Below are positions 1-7,206 of a DNA stretch of 19,658 bases, piece after piece (position 1 is the first letter of the stretch; every line of letters starts with the position of its first letter). Below the pieces are notes generated by a model that did not search any database, was not told the origin of the DNA, and saw nothing but the letters and a program-made list of their open reading frames with translations. The stretch is from assembly GCA_900548565.1 (NCBI GenBank), contig URKV01000020.1:1-19658 (forward strand), written 5' to 3'. The stretch is from an uncultured Collinsella sp. Lineage in GTDB: Bacteria; Actinomycetota; Coriobacteriia; Coriobacteriales; Coriobacteriaceae. The translations under genes and the position numbers were made by a program.

Positions 1-1
1 A

Positions 2-676
2 GGTATGGGATTCAATATCGCCGATGGACCGGAAATGGAAGACGACTGGCACGTATTCTCCTCCATGAATTTTGCCGAAGACCATCCGGCACGCGACATG
101 CAGGATACATTCTTCATCGAAAATGATACAGAAAACGTATCGCACAGCATCATTCTTCGCACACACACATCCAGCGTGCAAAGCCGTGTTATGGAGACTA
201 CACAGCCTCCTATCCGCGTGCTTTGTCCGGGACGTGTATACCGTAATGAAGCCATCAGCTACCGTGCACACGCATTCTTCCATCAGGTAGAAGCCTTATA
301 CGTAGACCGCAATGTGTCTTTCACTGACTTGAAGCAGGCCTTATTGCTCTTTGCTCAAGAGATGTTCGGCAGTGACACCAAGATTCGTCTGCGTCCTTCC
401 TACTTCCCCTTCACCGAGCCGAGTGCCGAAATGGACATCAGCTGTAACATCTGCGGCGGCAAGGGCTGCCCCTTCTGCAAGCACAGCGGTTGGATCGAGA
501 TCCTGGGCTGCGGCATGGTCGACCCCAACGTCCTGATCAACTGCGGCATCGACCCCGAGAAGTACACCGGCTTCGCCTTTGGTATTGGCGCCGAGCGCGT
601 CGCGGCACTGCGCTACGACCTGCCCGACCTCAGAACGCTCATGACGGGCGATATGCGTTTTCTGAATCAGTTCTAG
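2..676 (+). CDS. pheS: Phenylalanyl-tRNA synthetase alpha subunit, 5'-truncated and apparently chimeric
   Basis: This is the catalytic alpha subunit of cytosolic PheRS, which charges tRNA-Phe as an alpha2-beta2 enzyme. The reading frame is open from base 2, so the N-terminal coiled coil (about 100 residues of the usual 340-350) is missing. Class II signatures are visible: motif 2 (RVYRNEAISYRAHAFFHQVE), the conserved block RPSYFPFTEPSAEMD, a CxxCGGKGCPFC cysteine cluster, and motif 3 (GFAFGIGAERVAALRY). Bases 1-360 are about 49% GC with mixed codons and read like a Bacteroidales PheS. Bases 481-660 are about 63% GC with GC-ended codons, and the C-terminus (LPDLRTLMTGDMRFLNQF) reads as coriobacterial. 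The changeover lies within the conserved block, roughly 390-490. The identity is certain; I infer that the molecule is an assembly chimera, with true recombination as the alternative. Confidence 0.93.
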   Translation, partial: GMGFNIADGPEMEDDWHVFSSMNFAEDHPARDMQDTFFIENDTENVSHSIILRTHTSSVQSRVMETTQPPIRVLCPGRVYRNEAISYRAHAFFHQVEALYVDRNVSFTDLKQALLLFAQEMFGSDTKIRLRPSYFPFTEPSAEMDISCNICGGKGCPFCKHSGWIEILGCGMVDPNVLINCGIDPEKYTGFAFGIGAERVAALRYDLPDLRTLMTGDMRFLNQF

Positions 677-860
677 GCTGCGGCTTGCCCAAGCACGGCA
701 CCTCGGCGCTCATTCGTCGCTTGCGTACCAAAGTACGCGGCGCTCCTCTTTCGGGCCGATCTGCCGCACTTGGACAACCCTCGCTTTGTAAGGAATGTTC
801 ACAAAGTTGAAGTTTCCACCTGCATCTTTTCGCAGGCTTTCAGTATGAAAGGAGAGCTAG
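677..860. other. pheS-pheT intergenic gap with a small palindrome
   Basis: This 184-base gap is long for a pheST operon, where the genes usually abut. It contains a perfect 6-bp hairpin GCGTAC-CAAA-GTACGC (723-738), with loosely complementary outer flanks (CCAAGCACGG near the start, CCGCACTTGG near 770). No run of T follows, so it is not an intrinsic terminator. No convincing promoter or ORF was found. It may be a Coriobacteriia intergenic palindromic repeat, but that needs a genome-wide search. Confidence 0.4.
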
Positions 861-3314
861 ATGCGTGTTTCTTACGACTGGCTCAAGACCATGATCGATA
901 TTCCGGAGGATCCCAAGACCCTTTCGGACGAATATATCCGTACCGGCACCGAGGTCGAGGCGATCGACACCGTGGGCGAGTCCTTCGACCACGTGGTGAC
1001 CGCCAAGGTGCTCACCAAGATCCCGCACCCCGATAGCGACCACATGTATGTGTGCTCGGTCGATGTGGGCGACAAGAATCTCGACGCCGACGGCAATCCC
1101 GCTCCGCTGCAGATCGTCTGCGGCGCGCAGAACTTCGAGGCCGGCGACCACATCGTCACGGCCATGATTGGCGCCGTGCTTCCCGGCGACGTCAAGATCA
1201 AGAAGAGCAAGCTTCGCGGCGTCGTGTCCATGGGCATGAACTGCTCCGCGCGCGAGCTCGGCCTGGGTGGCGACCACTCCGGCATCATGATCCTGCCCGA
1301 GGATACGCCCTGCGGCATGCCGTTTGCCGAGTACGTGGGCTCGAGCGACACCGTGCTCGACTGTGAGATCACGCCCAACCGTCCCGACTGCCTGTCCATG
1401 ATCGGCATGGCCCGCGAGACCGGCGCCATCTTCGACCGCGATTTCCACGTTGAGCTGCCCGCTATCAAGGCGGAGACCGGCCGCGCGACCGACGACGAGC
1501 TTTCGGTCGAGATTGCCGACGAGGGCCTGTGCGACCGCTACGTCGCCCGCATCGTGCGCAACGTGAAGGTCGGCCCCTCGCCCGACTGGATGGTCAAGCG
1601 CCTCAACGCCCTGGGCGTGCGCCCGCACAACAACATCGTCGACATCACCAACTATGTGATGATGCTCACCGGTCAGCCGCTGCACGCCTTTGACCTGGAC
1701 ACCTTTGCCGAGCGCGATGGCCACCGTCGCGTGGTGGTTCGCGCCGCCCAGCAGGATGAGAAGTTCACGACGCTCGACGGCGAGGAGCGCACGCTCGACG
1801 CCGGCATGGGCCTTATCACCGACGGCGAGCGTCCCGTGGCGTTGGCCGGCGTTATGGGCGGCATGGATTCCGAGATTGAGGACGACACCGTCGACGTGAT
1901 GGTCGAAAGTGCCTGCTTCAACGCCGGTCGCACCTCGCACACCAGCCGCGACCTGTCGCTGATCTCTGACGCCTCCATTCGCTTTGAGCGCCAGGTCGAT
2001 GAGACCGGCTGCGTGGATGTGGCCAACGTTACCTGCGCGCTCATCGAGGAGATCGCCGGCGGCGAGGTCGCTCCCGGCTACGTCGACGTGTTCCCCGCGC
2101 CCAAGACCATCGACAGCATCAAGCTGCGCCTGGCCCGCGTGCATGCCATCTGCGGCGCCGACATCGAGCCCGACTTTATCGAGCGTTCGCTCACCCGCCT
2201 GGGCTGCACCGTCGAGCGCGACGGCGAGGACTTTATGGTCACTCCGCCGAGCTTCCGCCCCGACCTGCCGCGCGAGATCGATCTGATTGAGGAGGTCCTG
2301 CGCCTGTGGGGCATGGGCCGCGTGACGGCGACCATCCCGGCCGCCAAGAACCACATCGGCGGTCTGACCCGCGAGCAGAAGCTCACCCGCAAGGTCGGCG
2401 AGATCCTGCGCGCCTGCGGCCTCAACGAGACCACGACCTTTGGCTTTGCCGCCCCGGGCGACCTGGAGAAGATCGGCATGTCCACCGAGGGCCGCGGCTG
2501 CCCCGTGGTGCTCATGAATCCGCTGGTGGCCGAGCAGACCGAGATGCGTCGCTCGCTGCTGCCGGGCCTGCTGCAATCCGTGGCCTATAACGAGGCCCAC
2601 GGCACGCCCAACGTGCACCTGTACGAGGTCGGCAGCCTGTTCCACGGCCGCGAGAATGCCAGCCTGCCCAAGGAGACCAAGTCCGTGGCGGGCGTGCTCT
2701 CGGGCCAGTGGAGCGAGCAGTCTTGGAGCATGAAGTACCGCAAGCTGCGTTTCTTCTTTGGCAAGGGCATTGTCGAGGAGCTGCTCGCCCAGCTGCGTAT
2801 CGAGAAGGTCCGCTTCCGTCCCGCCGAGGGCGAGGGCTATGCCTTCTTGCAGCCGGGTCGCGCCGCCGAGGTTCTGTCCGGCGGTACCGTGCTGGGCTGG
2901 GTCGGCGAGATCCACCCCGAGGCGCGCGAGGCGATGGGCATCGATGAGGTCGTCGTTGCCTTTGAGCTCGACCTGGACAAGCTGATCAAGGGCGCCCGCA
3001 ATCAGGAGAACTACCGCGAGTTCTCGCAGTACCCTGCCGTTGAGCACGACCTTGCTATCGTAGTCGACAACACTGTGACCTGCGAGGATCTTGAGCGCCG
3101 TATTACCAGTGCCGGCGGCAAGCTGCTCGAGGGCGTGCGCCTGTTCGACGTCTACCGCGATCCCATCCGCATCGGAGCAGGCAAAAAGTCCATGGCCTTT
3201 GCGCTTACGTATCGCTCCGACGACCACACGCTCACCAGCGAAGAGGTCGAGAAGGCGCACCAGAAGATCGTCACCAAGGTGTGCAAGGGCGTAAACGGCG
3301 AGGTCCGCGGCTAG
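861..3314 (+). CDS. pheT: Phenylalanyl-tRNA synthetase beta subunit
   Basis: This is the non-catalytic beta subunit of PheRS, responsible for tRNA binding and editing of mischarged Tyr-tRNA-Phe. It has 817 residues, close to the usual 790-820. Domains in order: an N-terminal helix (MRVSYDWLKTMIDIP); an EMAP/OB tRNA-binding fold around residues 40-150 (HPDSDHMYVC, KLRGVVSMGMNCSARELG); the B3/B4 editing region around 210-400 (RPHNNIVDITNYVMM, GQPLHAFD); the B5 domain around 415-485 (PPSFRPDLPREIDLIEEVLR); the core fold; and a C-terminal FDX-ACB anticodon-binding domain from about 718 (FSQYPAVEHDLAIVV). The ATG at 861 has an AAAGGAG ribosome site at 848-854. It follows pheS in the same direction. 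Base composition is uniformly high GC, unlike the 5' end of pheS, so it belongs to the main genome. Confidence 0.98.
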   Translation: MRVSYDWLKTMIDIPEDPKTLSDEYIRTGTEVEAIDTVGESFDHVVTAKVLTKIPHPDSDHMYVCSVDVGDKNLDADGNPAPLQIVCGAQNFEAGDHIVTAMIGAVLPGDVKIKKSKLRGVVSMGMNCSARELGLGGDHSGIMILPEDTPCGMPFAEYVGSSDTVLDCEITPNRPDCLSMIGMARETGAIFDRDFHVELPAIKAETGRATDDELSVEIADEGLCDRYVARIVRNVKVGPSPDWMVKRLNALGVRPHNNIVDITNYVMMLTGQPLHAFDLDTFAERDGHRRVVVRAAQQDEKFTTLDGEERTLDAGMGLITDGERPVALAGVMGGMDSEIEDDTVDVMVESACFNAGRTSHTSRDLSLISDASIRFERQVDETGCVDVANVTCALIEEIAGGEVAPGYVDVFPAPKTIDSIKLRLARVHAICGADIEPDFIERSLTRLGCTVERDGEDFMVTPPSFRPDLPREIDLIEEVLRLWGMGRVTATIPAAKNHIGGLTREQKLTRKVGEILRACGLNETTTFGFAAPGDLEKIGMSTEGRGCPVVLMNPLVAEQTEMRRSLLPGLLQSVAYNEAHGTPNVHLYEVGSLFHGRENASLPKETKSVAGVLSGQWSEQSWSMKYRKLRFFFGKGIVEELLAQLRIEKVRFRPAEGEGYAFLQPGRAAEVLSGGTVLGWVGEIHPEAREAMGIDEVVVAFELDLDKLIKGARNQENYREFSQYPAVEHDLAIVVDNTVTCEDLERRITSAGGKLLEGVRLFDVYRDPIRIGAGKKSMAFALTYRSDDHTLTSEEVEKAHQKIVTKVCKGVNGEVRG

Positions 3315-3422
3315 GTTCTACGCTGGGGTATGGGTCAGCGGTGGCTGCCGCCGAGTCCTACGTGACCGCTATGCTCGGTATAAGGCACCGTTGAGTCTGC
3401 ATATATGACACGCGCATTACAT

Positions 3423-3457
3423 AACGGCGTGCTGCTTTGTCGGCAGTGCGCCGTTTT
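3423..3457 (+). terminator. Possible weak intrinsic terminator after pheT
   Basis: Arms AACGGCG (3423-3429) and CGCCGTT (3449-3455) pair perfectly. An inner CTGC/GCAG stem (3432-3435 / 3443-3446) extends the hairpin, and TTTT follows. The U-tract is short, and the hairpin overlaps the proposed -35 of the next operon, so it may serve as either or both. Confidence 0.35.
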
Positions 3458-3465
3458 GCTATGAT
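3437..3465 (+). promoter_or_regulatory. Predicted promoter of the nickel/cobalt ECF operon
   Basis: The -35 is TTGTCG (3437-3442), then a 17-base spacer, then -10 TATGAT (3460-3465). Transcription would start near 3472, just before the NikR-like operator. This is a motif match only. Confidence 0.5.
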
Positions 3466-3475
3466 AGCCCGCGTC

Positions 3476-3503
3476 GTGTTACGAGTCTGACATTACGTAA
3501 CAC
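3476..3503. promoter_or_regulatory. NikR-type operator
   Basis: A perfect inverted repeat GTGTTAC (3476-3482), 14-base spacer, GTAACAC (3497-3503); one more symmetrical G/C pair extends each arm inward. This equals the NikR recognition pattern GTGTTAC-N13/14-GTAACAC described for Geobacter and Desulfovibrio NikR. It sits at about +4 to +32 of the predicted promoter and 58 bases before the first gene of a CbiM/NikM-Q-O transporter, an ideal position for nickel-dependent repression. The nikR gene is not in the window. Another regulator with the same half-site is possible. Confidence 0.75.
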
Positions 3504-3560
3504 TGGAAAGGTGATTCAAACGGCGTTGCAATTCCGTGCGCCGATAACCGGGAGGCGTGC

Positions 3561-4646
3561 ATGCACATTCCAGATAATTATCTGTCCCCGCAGACCGATG
3601 CCGTCATGGCGGTGGCGATGGTGCCCGTTTGGGTCCACTGCATCAAGAAGGTGCGCGCCACGCTCGATCGCGAGCACATGGCTTTCCTGGGCATCTGCGC
3701 CGCGTTCTCCTTCTTGCTCATGATGTTCAACGTGCCGCTGCCTGGCGGCACCACGGGCCACGCCGTCGGCGGCGCGCTCATCGCGCTGCTGCTGGGCCCC
3801 GAGGCCGCGGCTATCGCGGTTTCGGTCGCGCTGGCGCTGCAAGCGCTGCTGTTTGGCGACGGCGGCATCCTGTCCTTTGGCGCTAACTGCTTTAACATGG
3901 CCTTCGTGTTGCCGTTTGCCGCAGCCATCGTGTTCCGCGCGCTTAACAGCCGTTTGCACGACAAGAGCTGGGGCACCTCGGTTTCGGCCATCGTAAGCGG
4001 CTGGGTCGGCCTGTGCCTGGCGGCCCTGTGCGCAGCAATCGAGTTTGGTATTCAGCCGATGCTTTTCACGAATGCTTCGGGCGCTCCGCTGTACTGCCCC
4101 TTCCCGTTGTCCGTGGCCATTCCGGCCATGTTGATCCCGCATATGCTGGTTGCCGGCGTAGTCGAGGGCGTGGCGACTGCCGCGATCTACGGCTTTATCA
4201 AGAAGACGGCGCCGGGCGTTATCGTCGGCCCCGAAGCCGCCGATGGACAGCTTACTGCCGAGGGCGCAGCCGCCAAGAAGACCTCGCTGGTCCCCACGCT
4301 CATCCTGGTCGCCGTGCTTGTCGTGGCCACGCCGCTGGGCCTGCTGGCCACGGGTGACGCATGGGGCGAGTGGGACGCCGAGGGCGCCGCGACCGCCGTT
4401 CAGGAGGCTGGTGACGACAGTCTGCAGACTTCGGTTGGCCTCGATACTCCGACCTTTGCCGATGCCCTGCCCACGGGCGATTATCTGCAGGCCTATTCCG
4501 AGGAGCAGGGCCTTGGCTTTGCCGGTCAGGCTGCCATGTATATCCTGTCCGGCGTGATTGGCGTGGCGGTGCTCACCATCGCATTCCGCCTGATCTCGCT
4601 GACGGTTAAGGAAAGCGGTGCTCATGGCAATAGCCGAGCTGCCTAG
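3561..4646 (+). CDS. ECF nickel/cobalt transporter substrate-binding (S) component, M fused to an N-like tail
   Basis: This is the membrane metal-capture subunit of a group I ECF importer (CbiM/NikM family), 361 residues. It begins MHIPDNYLS, so it has the family's invariant Met1-His2 metal site; His67 in GGTTGHAVGG matches the third NikM ligand position. Residues 1-220 carry about six or seven hydrophobic segments. After a hydrophilic stretch (about 220-235) come a helix ending TPLGLLATGDAWGEW, an extracytoplasmic loop, and a last helix (AAMYILSGVIGVAVLTIAF). This two-helix tail resembles the N subunit (NikN/CbiN), which is not encoded separately here. The ATG at 3561 follows GGGAGG. The NikR-like operator favours nickel over cobalt; sequence alone does not decide between nikM and cbiM. 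It overlaps the next gene. Confidence 0.9.
   Translation: MHIPDNYLSPQTDAVMAVAMVPVWVHCIKKVRATLDREHMAFLGICAAFSFLLMMFNVPLPGGTTGHAVGGALIALLLGPEAAAIAVSVALALQALLFGDGGILSFGANCFNMAFVLPFAAAIVFRALNSRLHDKSWGTSVSAIVSGWVGLCLAALCAAIEFGIQPMLFTNASGAPLYCPFPLSVAIPAMLIPHMLVAGVVEGVATAAIYGFIKKTAPGVIVGPEAADGQLTAEGAAAKKTSLVPTLILVAVLVVATPLGLLATGDAWGEWDAEGAATAVQEAGDDSLQTSVGLDTPTFADALPTGDYLQAYSEEQGLGFAGQAAMYILSGVIGVAVLTIAFRLISLTVKESGAHGNSRAA
4608..4615 (+). promoter_or_regulatory. Ribosome binding site deciding the Q-component start
   Basis: AAGGAAAG ends 8 bases before the ATG at 4624 but only 2 bases before the in-frame GTG at 4618, so the ATG is preferred. The site lies inside the upstream gene. Confidence 0.5.
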
Positions 4647-5460
4647 CTGGCTTGCGGTCGAGCAGCGTTACGAGCCCGTGGGGGCTCGGCATCGTGTGAT
4701 GCAAAAGAATGTCCTGCACCTGGCGAGCCTGCTTGAGCGGGTTCGCCTGGGTGGAGGCGCGCACGAGGGCGGGTCGATGGTCGACCGCGCCCTTTCTTGC
4801 GTTTCGTCTCCGGTGCGCCTGGTGGGGATGTTCGTTTGCGTCCTGTGCGTGTGTCTGACGCAGAGCCCGCTGTACCTGATGCTGATGGCGGCCATTGCGC
4901 TGGTGCTCGTTGCCGTGCGTCCCGTACGCGGGCTGCGCGCGACCTTTGTGCCGGCGCTTGGCGCCGCGGGGCTCGCAGTGGTTTTGGCGCTGCCTGCCCT
5001 GCTGCTGGGTGCTTCCGCTACGGGCGCCATGCTCAAGATTGCGCTCAAGACCTTCATTAATGTGTCGCTGGTGCTGGGCGTTTCGTGGACCCTCACGTGG
5101 AGCCGCATGTCGGCGGCGCTCAAGATGCTGCATCTACCCGACGAAGTTATCTTTACGTTTGATATGGCGCTCAAGCACATCGAGGTGCTGGGTCGTACGG
5201 CGCACGATCTGTGCGAATCGGTCATGCTGCGCAGCGTTGGCCGTGCGCCTGAGGGATTTTCGCGTACCGATTCGATCGCGGGTATCATGGGCATGACCTT
5301 TATCAAGGCGATGAAATGCAGCCGCGCGATGGACGAGGCTATGCTTTGCCGCGGCTTTGCCGGTGCGTATCCGGCTCCCGCGCGCGCCAGGTTTGGCTGG
5401 CGCGATGCGGCCTATGCGGCCGGCGTGGCGCTGCTGGCAGTGTTGTGCGCCGTGCTGTAG
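4624..5460 (+). CDS. ECF nickel/cobalt transporter transmembrane (T) component, CbiQ/NikQ family
   Basis: This is the transmembrane coupling subunit that links the metal-binding M subunit to the ATPase (278 residues). About four to five hydrophobic helices are visible, for example LVGMFVCVLCVCL around residues 67-79 and a GLAVVLALPALLLG segment. They are followed by cytoplasmic coupling helices containing SRAMDEAMLCRGFAG, the AxxRGF motif that docks on the ATPase grooves. The N-terminal part holds a hydrophilic, His/Arg-containing stretch. Start choice: ATG at 4624 with AAGGAAAG spaced 8 bases, rather than the GTG at 4618. It overlaps the M gene by 23 bases, which implies translational coupling. 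The ATPase gene follows within about 20 bases. Nickel versus cobalt specificity is not encoded in this subunit. Confidence 0.9.
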   Translation: MAIAELPSWLAVEQRYEPVGARHRVMQKNVLHLASLLERVRLGGGAHEGGSMVDRALSCVSSPVRLVGMFVCVLCVCLTQSPLYLMLMAAIALVLVAVRPVRGLRATFVPALGAAGLAVVLALPALLLGASATGAMLKIALKTFINVSLVLGVSWTLTWSRMSAALKMLHLPDEVIFTFDMALKHIEVLGRTAHDLCESVMLRSVGRAPEGFSRTDSIAGIMGMTFIKAMKCSRAMDEAMLCRGFAGAYPAPARARFGWRDAAYAAGVALLAVLCAVL

Positions 5461-5482
5461 GCGCTGCTGGTTCCGACTGGGG

Positions 5483-6277
5483 ATGCAAATGGGGAAGGGC
5501 GACGTTTTGACGATCGATATGAATAGTGCGGCGGGCACGAACGGTGTGGGCGGCGCCGAGGTCGTTCCGCTCATCGAGCTGCGCGACGTGGTGTTCTCCT
5601 ATGCGGGGCATACGGTTGTCGATGGCGTGTCGCTGCAGGTCGATCGTGGTGAACTCGTTGCCCTGCTCGGTCCTAACGGCTGCGGCAAGACGACGATTAT
5701 GCGTCTTATTAACGGCCTTGAACTCGCGGACGCAGGGGCATACCTGTTTGACGGGCACGTGGTCGATGCGGCGTATCTGAAGGATTCTGCTGCTGCTCAG
5801 AAGTTCCACCAGCGCGTGGGCTTCGTATTCCAAAACGCCGATGCCCAGCTGTTCTGCGCCACGGTGGGCGAGGAAGTTGCTTTTGGTCCCGCGCAGATGG
5901 GTCTGCCGGCAGACGAGCTCGAGCGCCGCGTGCGCGATGCCATGGGGCTGTTCCAGGTTGCCGACCTTGCCGACGCCTCTCCCTATCAGCTCTCGGGCGG
6001 GCAAAAGAAGCGTGTTGCGCTGGCTGCGGTGGTGTCGATGAACCCGGATATCTTGGTCCTCGACGAGCCTACCAATGGGCTCGACGAGGATTCATGCGAC
6101 ATCGTGGTCAATTTCTTGCTGGCTTATGTCGCGGCGGGTAAGACGGTCTTGATGAGCACGCATCACCAGGATTTGGTGCGACGCCTGGGTGCCCGTGCAA
6201 TCTATATCGATCGATATCACCATGTGGTCGAGGCGTCTTCGTCGTCGTATGGAACCGAAAGCGGTGCTACGGACTAG
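5483..6277 (+). CDS. ECF nickel/cobalt transporter ATPase component, CbiO/NikO family
   Basis: This cytoplasmic ABC ATPase energises metal uptake. All motifs are present: Walker A GPNGCGKTT (about residues 63-71), Q-loop FVFQNADAQLF, signature LSGGQKKRVAL, Walker B ILVLDEPTNGLD, and switch His in MSTHHQD. The QNADAQLF and the EVAFGP block that follows are typical of ECF ATPases rather than other ABC proteins. The frame is open well upstream into the Q gene. I chose ATG 5483, 22 bases after the Q stop, giving 264 residues. ATG 5489, TTG 5507 and ATG 5519 are alternatives because the ribosome site (GGGG or GGGGAAGG) is ambiguous and conserved homology begins only at about residue 30 (LIELRDVVFSY). 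It is the last gene of the M-Q-O operon. Confidence 0.92.
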   Translation: MQMGKGDVLTIDMNSAAGTNGVGGAEVVPLIELRDVVFSYAGHTVVDGVSLQVDRGELVALLGPNGCGKTTIMRLINGLELADAGAYLFDGHVVDAAYLKDSAAAQKFHQRVGFVFQNADAQLFCATVGEEVAFGPAQMGLPADELERRVRDAMGLFQVADLADASPYQLSGGQKKRVALAAVVSMNPDILVLDEPTNGLDEDSCDIVVNFLLAYVAAGKTVLMSTHHQDLVRRLGARAIYIDRYHHVVEASSSSYGTESGATD

Positions 6278-6297
6278 TTGCTGCGTAGAGCGTGCGT

Positions 6298-6316
6298 AGC
6301 CGTCCGCGCGGCTTTG
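6298..6316 (+). terminator. Weak hairpin after the ECF operon
   Basis: AGCCG (6298-6302) and CGGCT (6309-6313) pair around a 6-base loop and are followed by TTT. The stem is short and the T-run poor, so termination here is doubtful. Confidence 0.25.
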
Positions 6317-6357
6317 CCGTGATGGTATAGTTATCCAGGTTTTTTATGGGGGTGGCT

Positions 6358-7206
6358 ATGCCAAGCTGGAACATTCATATCGCTCAGACGGAGCGTTTGC
6401 TGGAGCGCACCGGTGCGCTTGCCAATAGCGTGCGCGACCGCAATGCCTTTTTGTTTGGCTGCGTGGTTCCGGATATCTTCGTGGGCTATATGGTCCCTGG
6501 CATCGCCGATCCCATCCCGTACCGCATTACGCACTTTGCAAAGCCCGAGCCTATCCCTAAGCCTCGTGAGCATGAGTTCTGGGATACCTATGTGGCACCG
6601 TTGCTTAAAAGTTCGCCCACCGGTGCGCCAGCCGCGGCGACCTCGATTATCGAGGAGCGCGAGCGACTGAATCGCGTGCACTATCCCCAGCGCTACAGGG
6701 ATGCCGAGCCGGTTGTCGGTCCCGGCGCTCGTGAGTTCTCGCTTGCGTCCGAGGACGTGGCGCAGTCGTTGCTCGATTTGACGCTGGGTGTCTGGTCGCA
6801 TCTGGTGGCCGATACCGTATGGAATACGCGCGTGAATCAGTACCTGGAGGCGCACGGCGGCAAGCCGTGCGAGGAGTTCCGCATTAAAAAGCAAGGCGAC
6901 TTTGACTGGTTTGGCAAGACGCTCGGCATTGTTTCGATTCCGCGCGCGACCGATCGCCTGTATACTGCGGCGACGCGTTTTGGGCAGTATCCCATCCATA
7001 AGGAGTATGTGCTCAAGACCATCGGCGTTATGCACGAGATCGTGCGCGAAAACCCCGGCGAGCCCGACCATCCGCCATACCGCCTGCTGACCGAGGAATT
7101 CTTCGACGAAACGTTTACCGAGGTCATCGAGCTGACCGAGGCGGGCTTTGCCGCCCGTGTCGAATCGCCCGATGTGCCTGCGCTGCCCCTGATTGCTAGC
7201 TGCTAG
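6358..7206 (+). CDS. Zinc-dependent phospholipase C-like protein
   Basis: The protein has 282 residues. It begins PSWNIHIAQTERLLERTG, continues NAFLFGCVVPDIFVGYM, then ITHF, and later WSHLVADTVWN. This spacing of early Trp/His, an Asp after FGCxxPD, and later His and HxxxD is the metal-ligand pattern of the zinc-dependent phospholipase C / S1-P1 nuclease-like fold (PF00882). Homologues without a signal peptide are common in intestinal Actinomycetota and usually have no demonstrated substrate. No signal peptide is visible, so a cytoplasmic hydrolase is more likely than a secreted toxin. ATG 6358 is preferred because GGGGGTGG lies just upstream; ATG 6346 would add four residues. It converges on the minus-strand gene with a 4-base overlap of stop codons. 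The exact enzymatic activity is not supported by the sequence. Confidence 0.65.
   Translation: MPSWNIHIAQTERLLERTGALANSVRDRNAFLFGCVVPDIFVGYMVPGIADPIPYRITHFAKPEPIPKPREHEFWDTYVAPLLKSSPTGAPAAATSIIEERERLNRVHYPQRYRDAEPVVGPGAREFSLASEDVAQSLLDLTLGVWSHLVADTVWNTRVNQYLEAHGGKPCEEFRIKKQGDFDWFGKTLGIVSIPRATDRLYTAATRFGQYPIHKEYVLKTIGVMHEIVRENPGEPDHPPYRLLTEEFFDETFTEVIELTEAGFAARVESPDVPALPLIASC

Noticed and set aside
840..3260. Very long minus-strand open frame (806 codons) opposite pheT
   Set aside because: It is antisense to a clear pheT, is repetitive in Ala/Gly/His/Val, and arises from GC-biased codons; it has no protein family features.
3315..3560. Cobalamin riboswitch expected before a cbiM-like gene
   Set aside because: No B12-box or matching stems; the NikR-like dyad explains control better.
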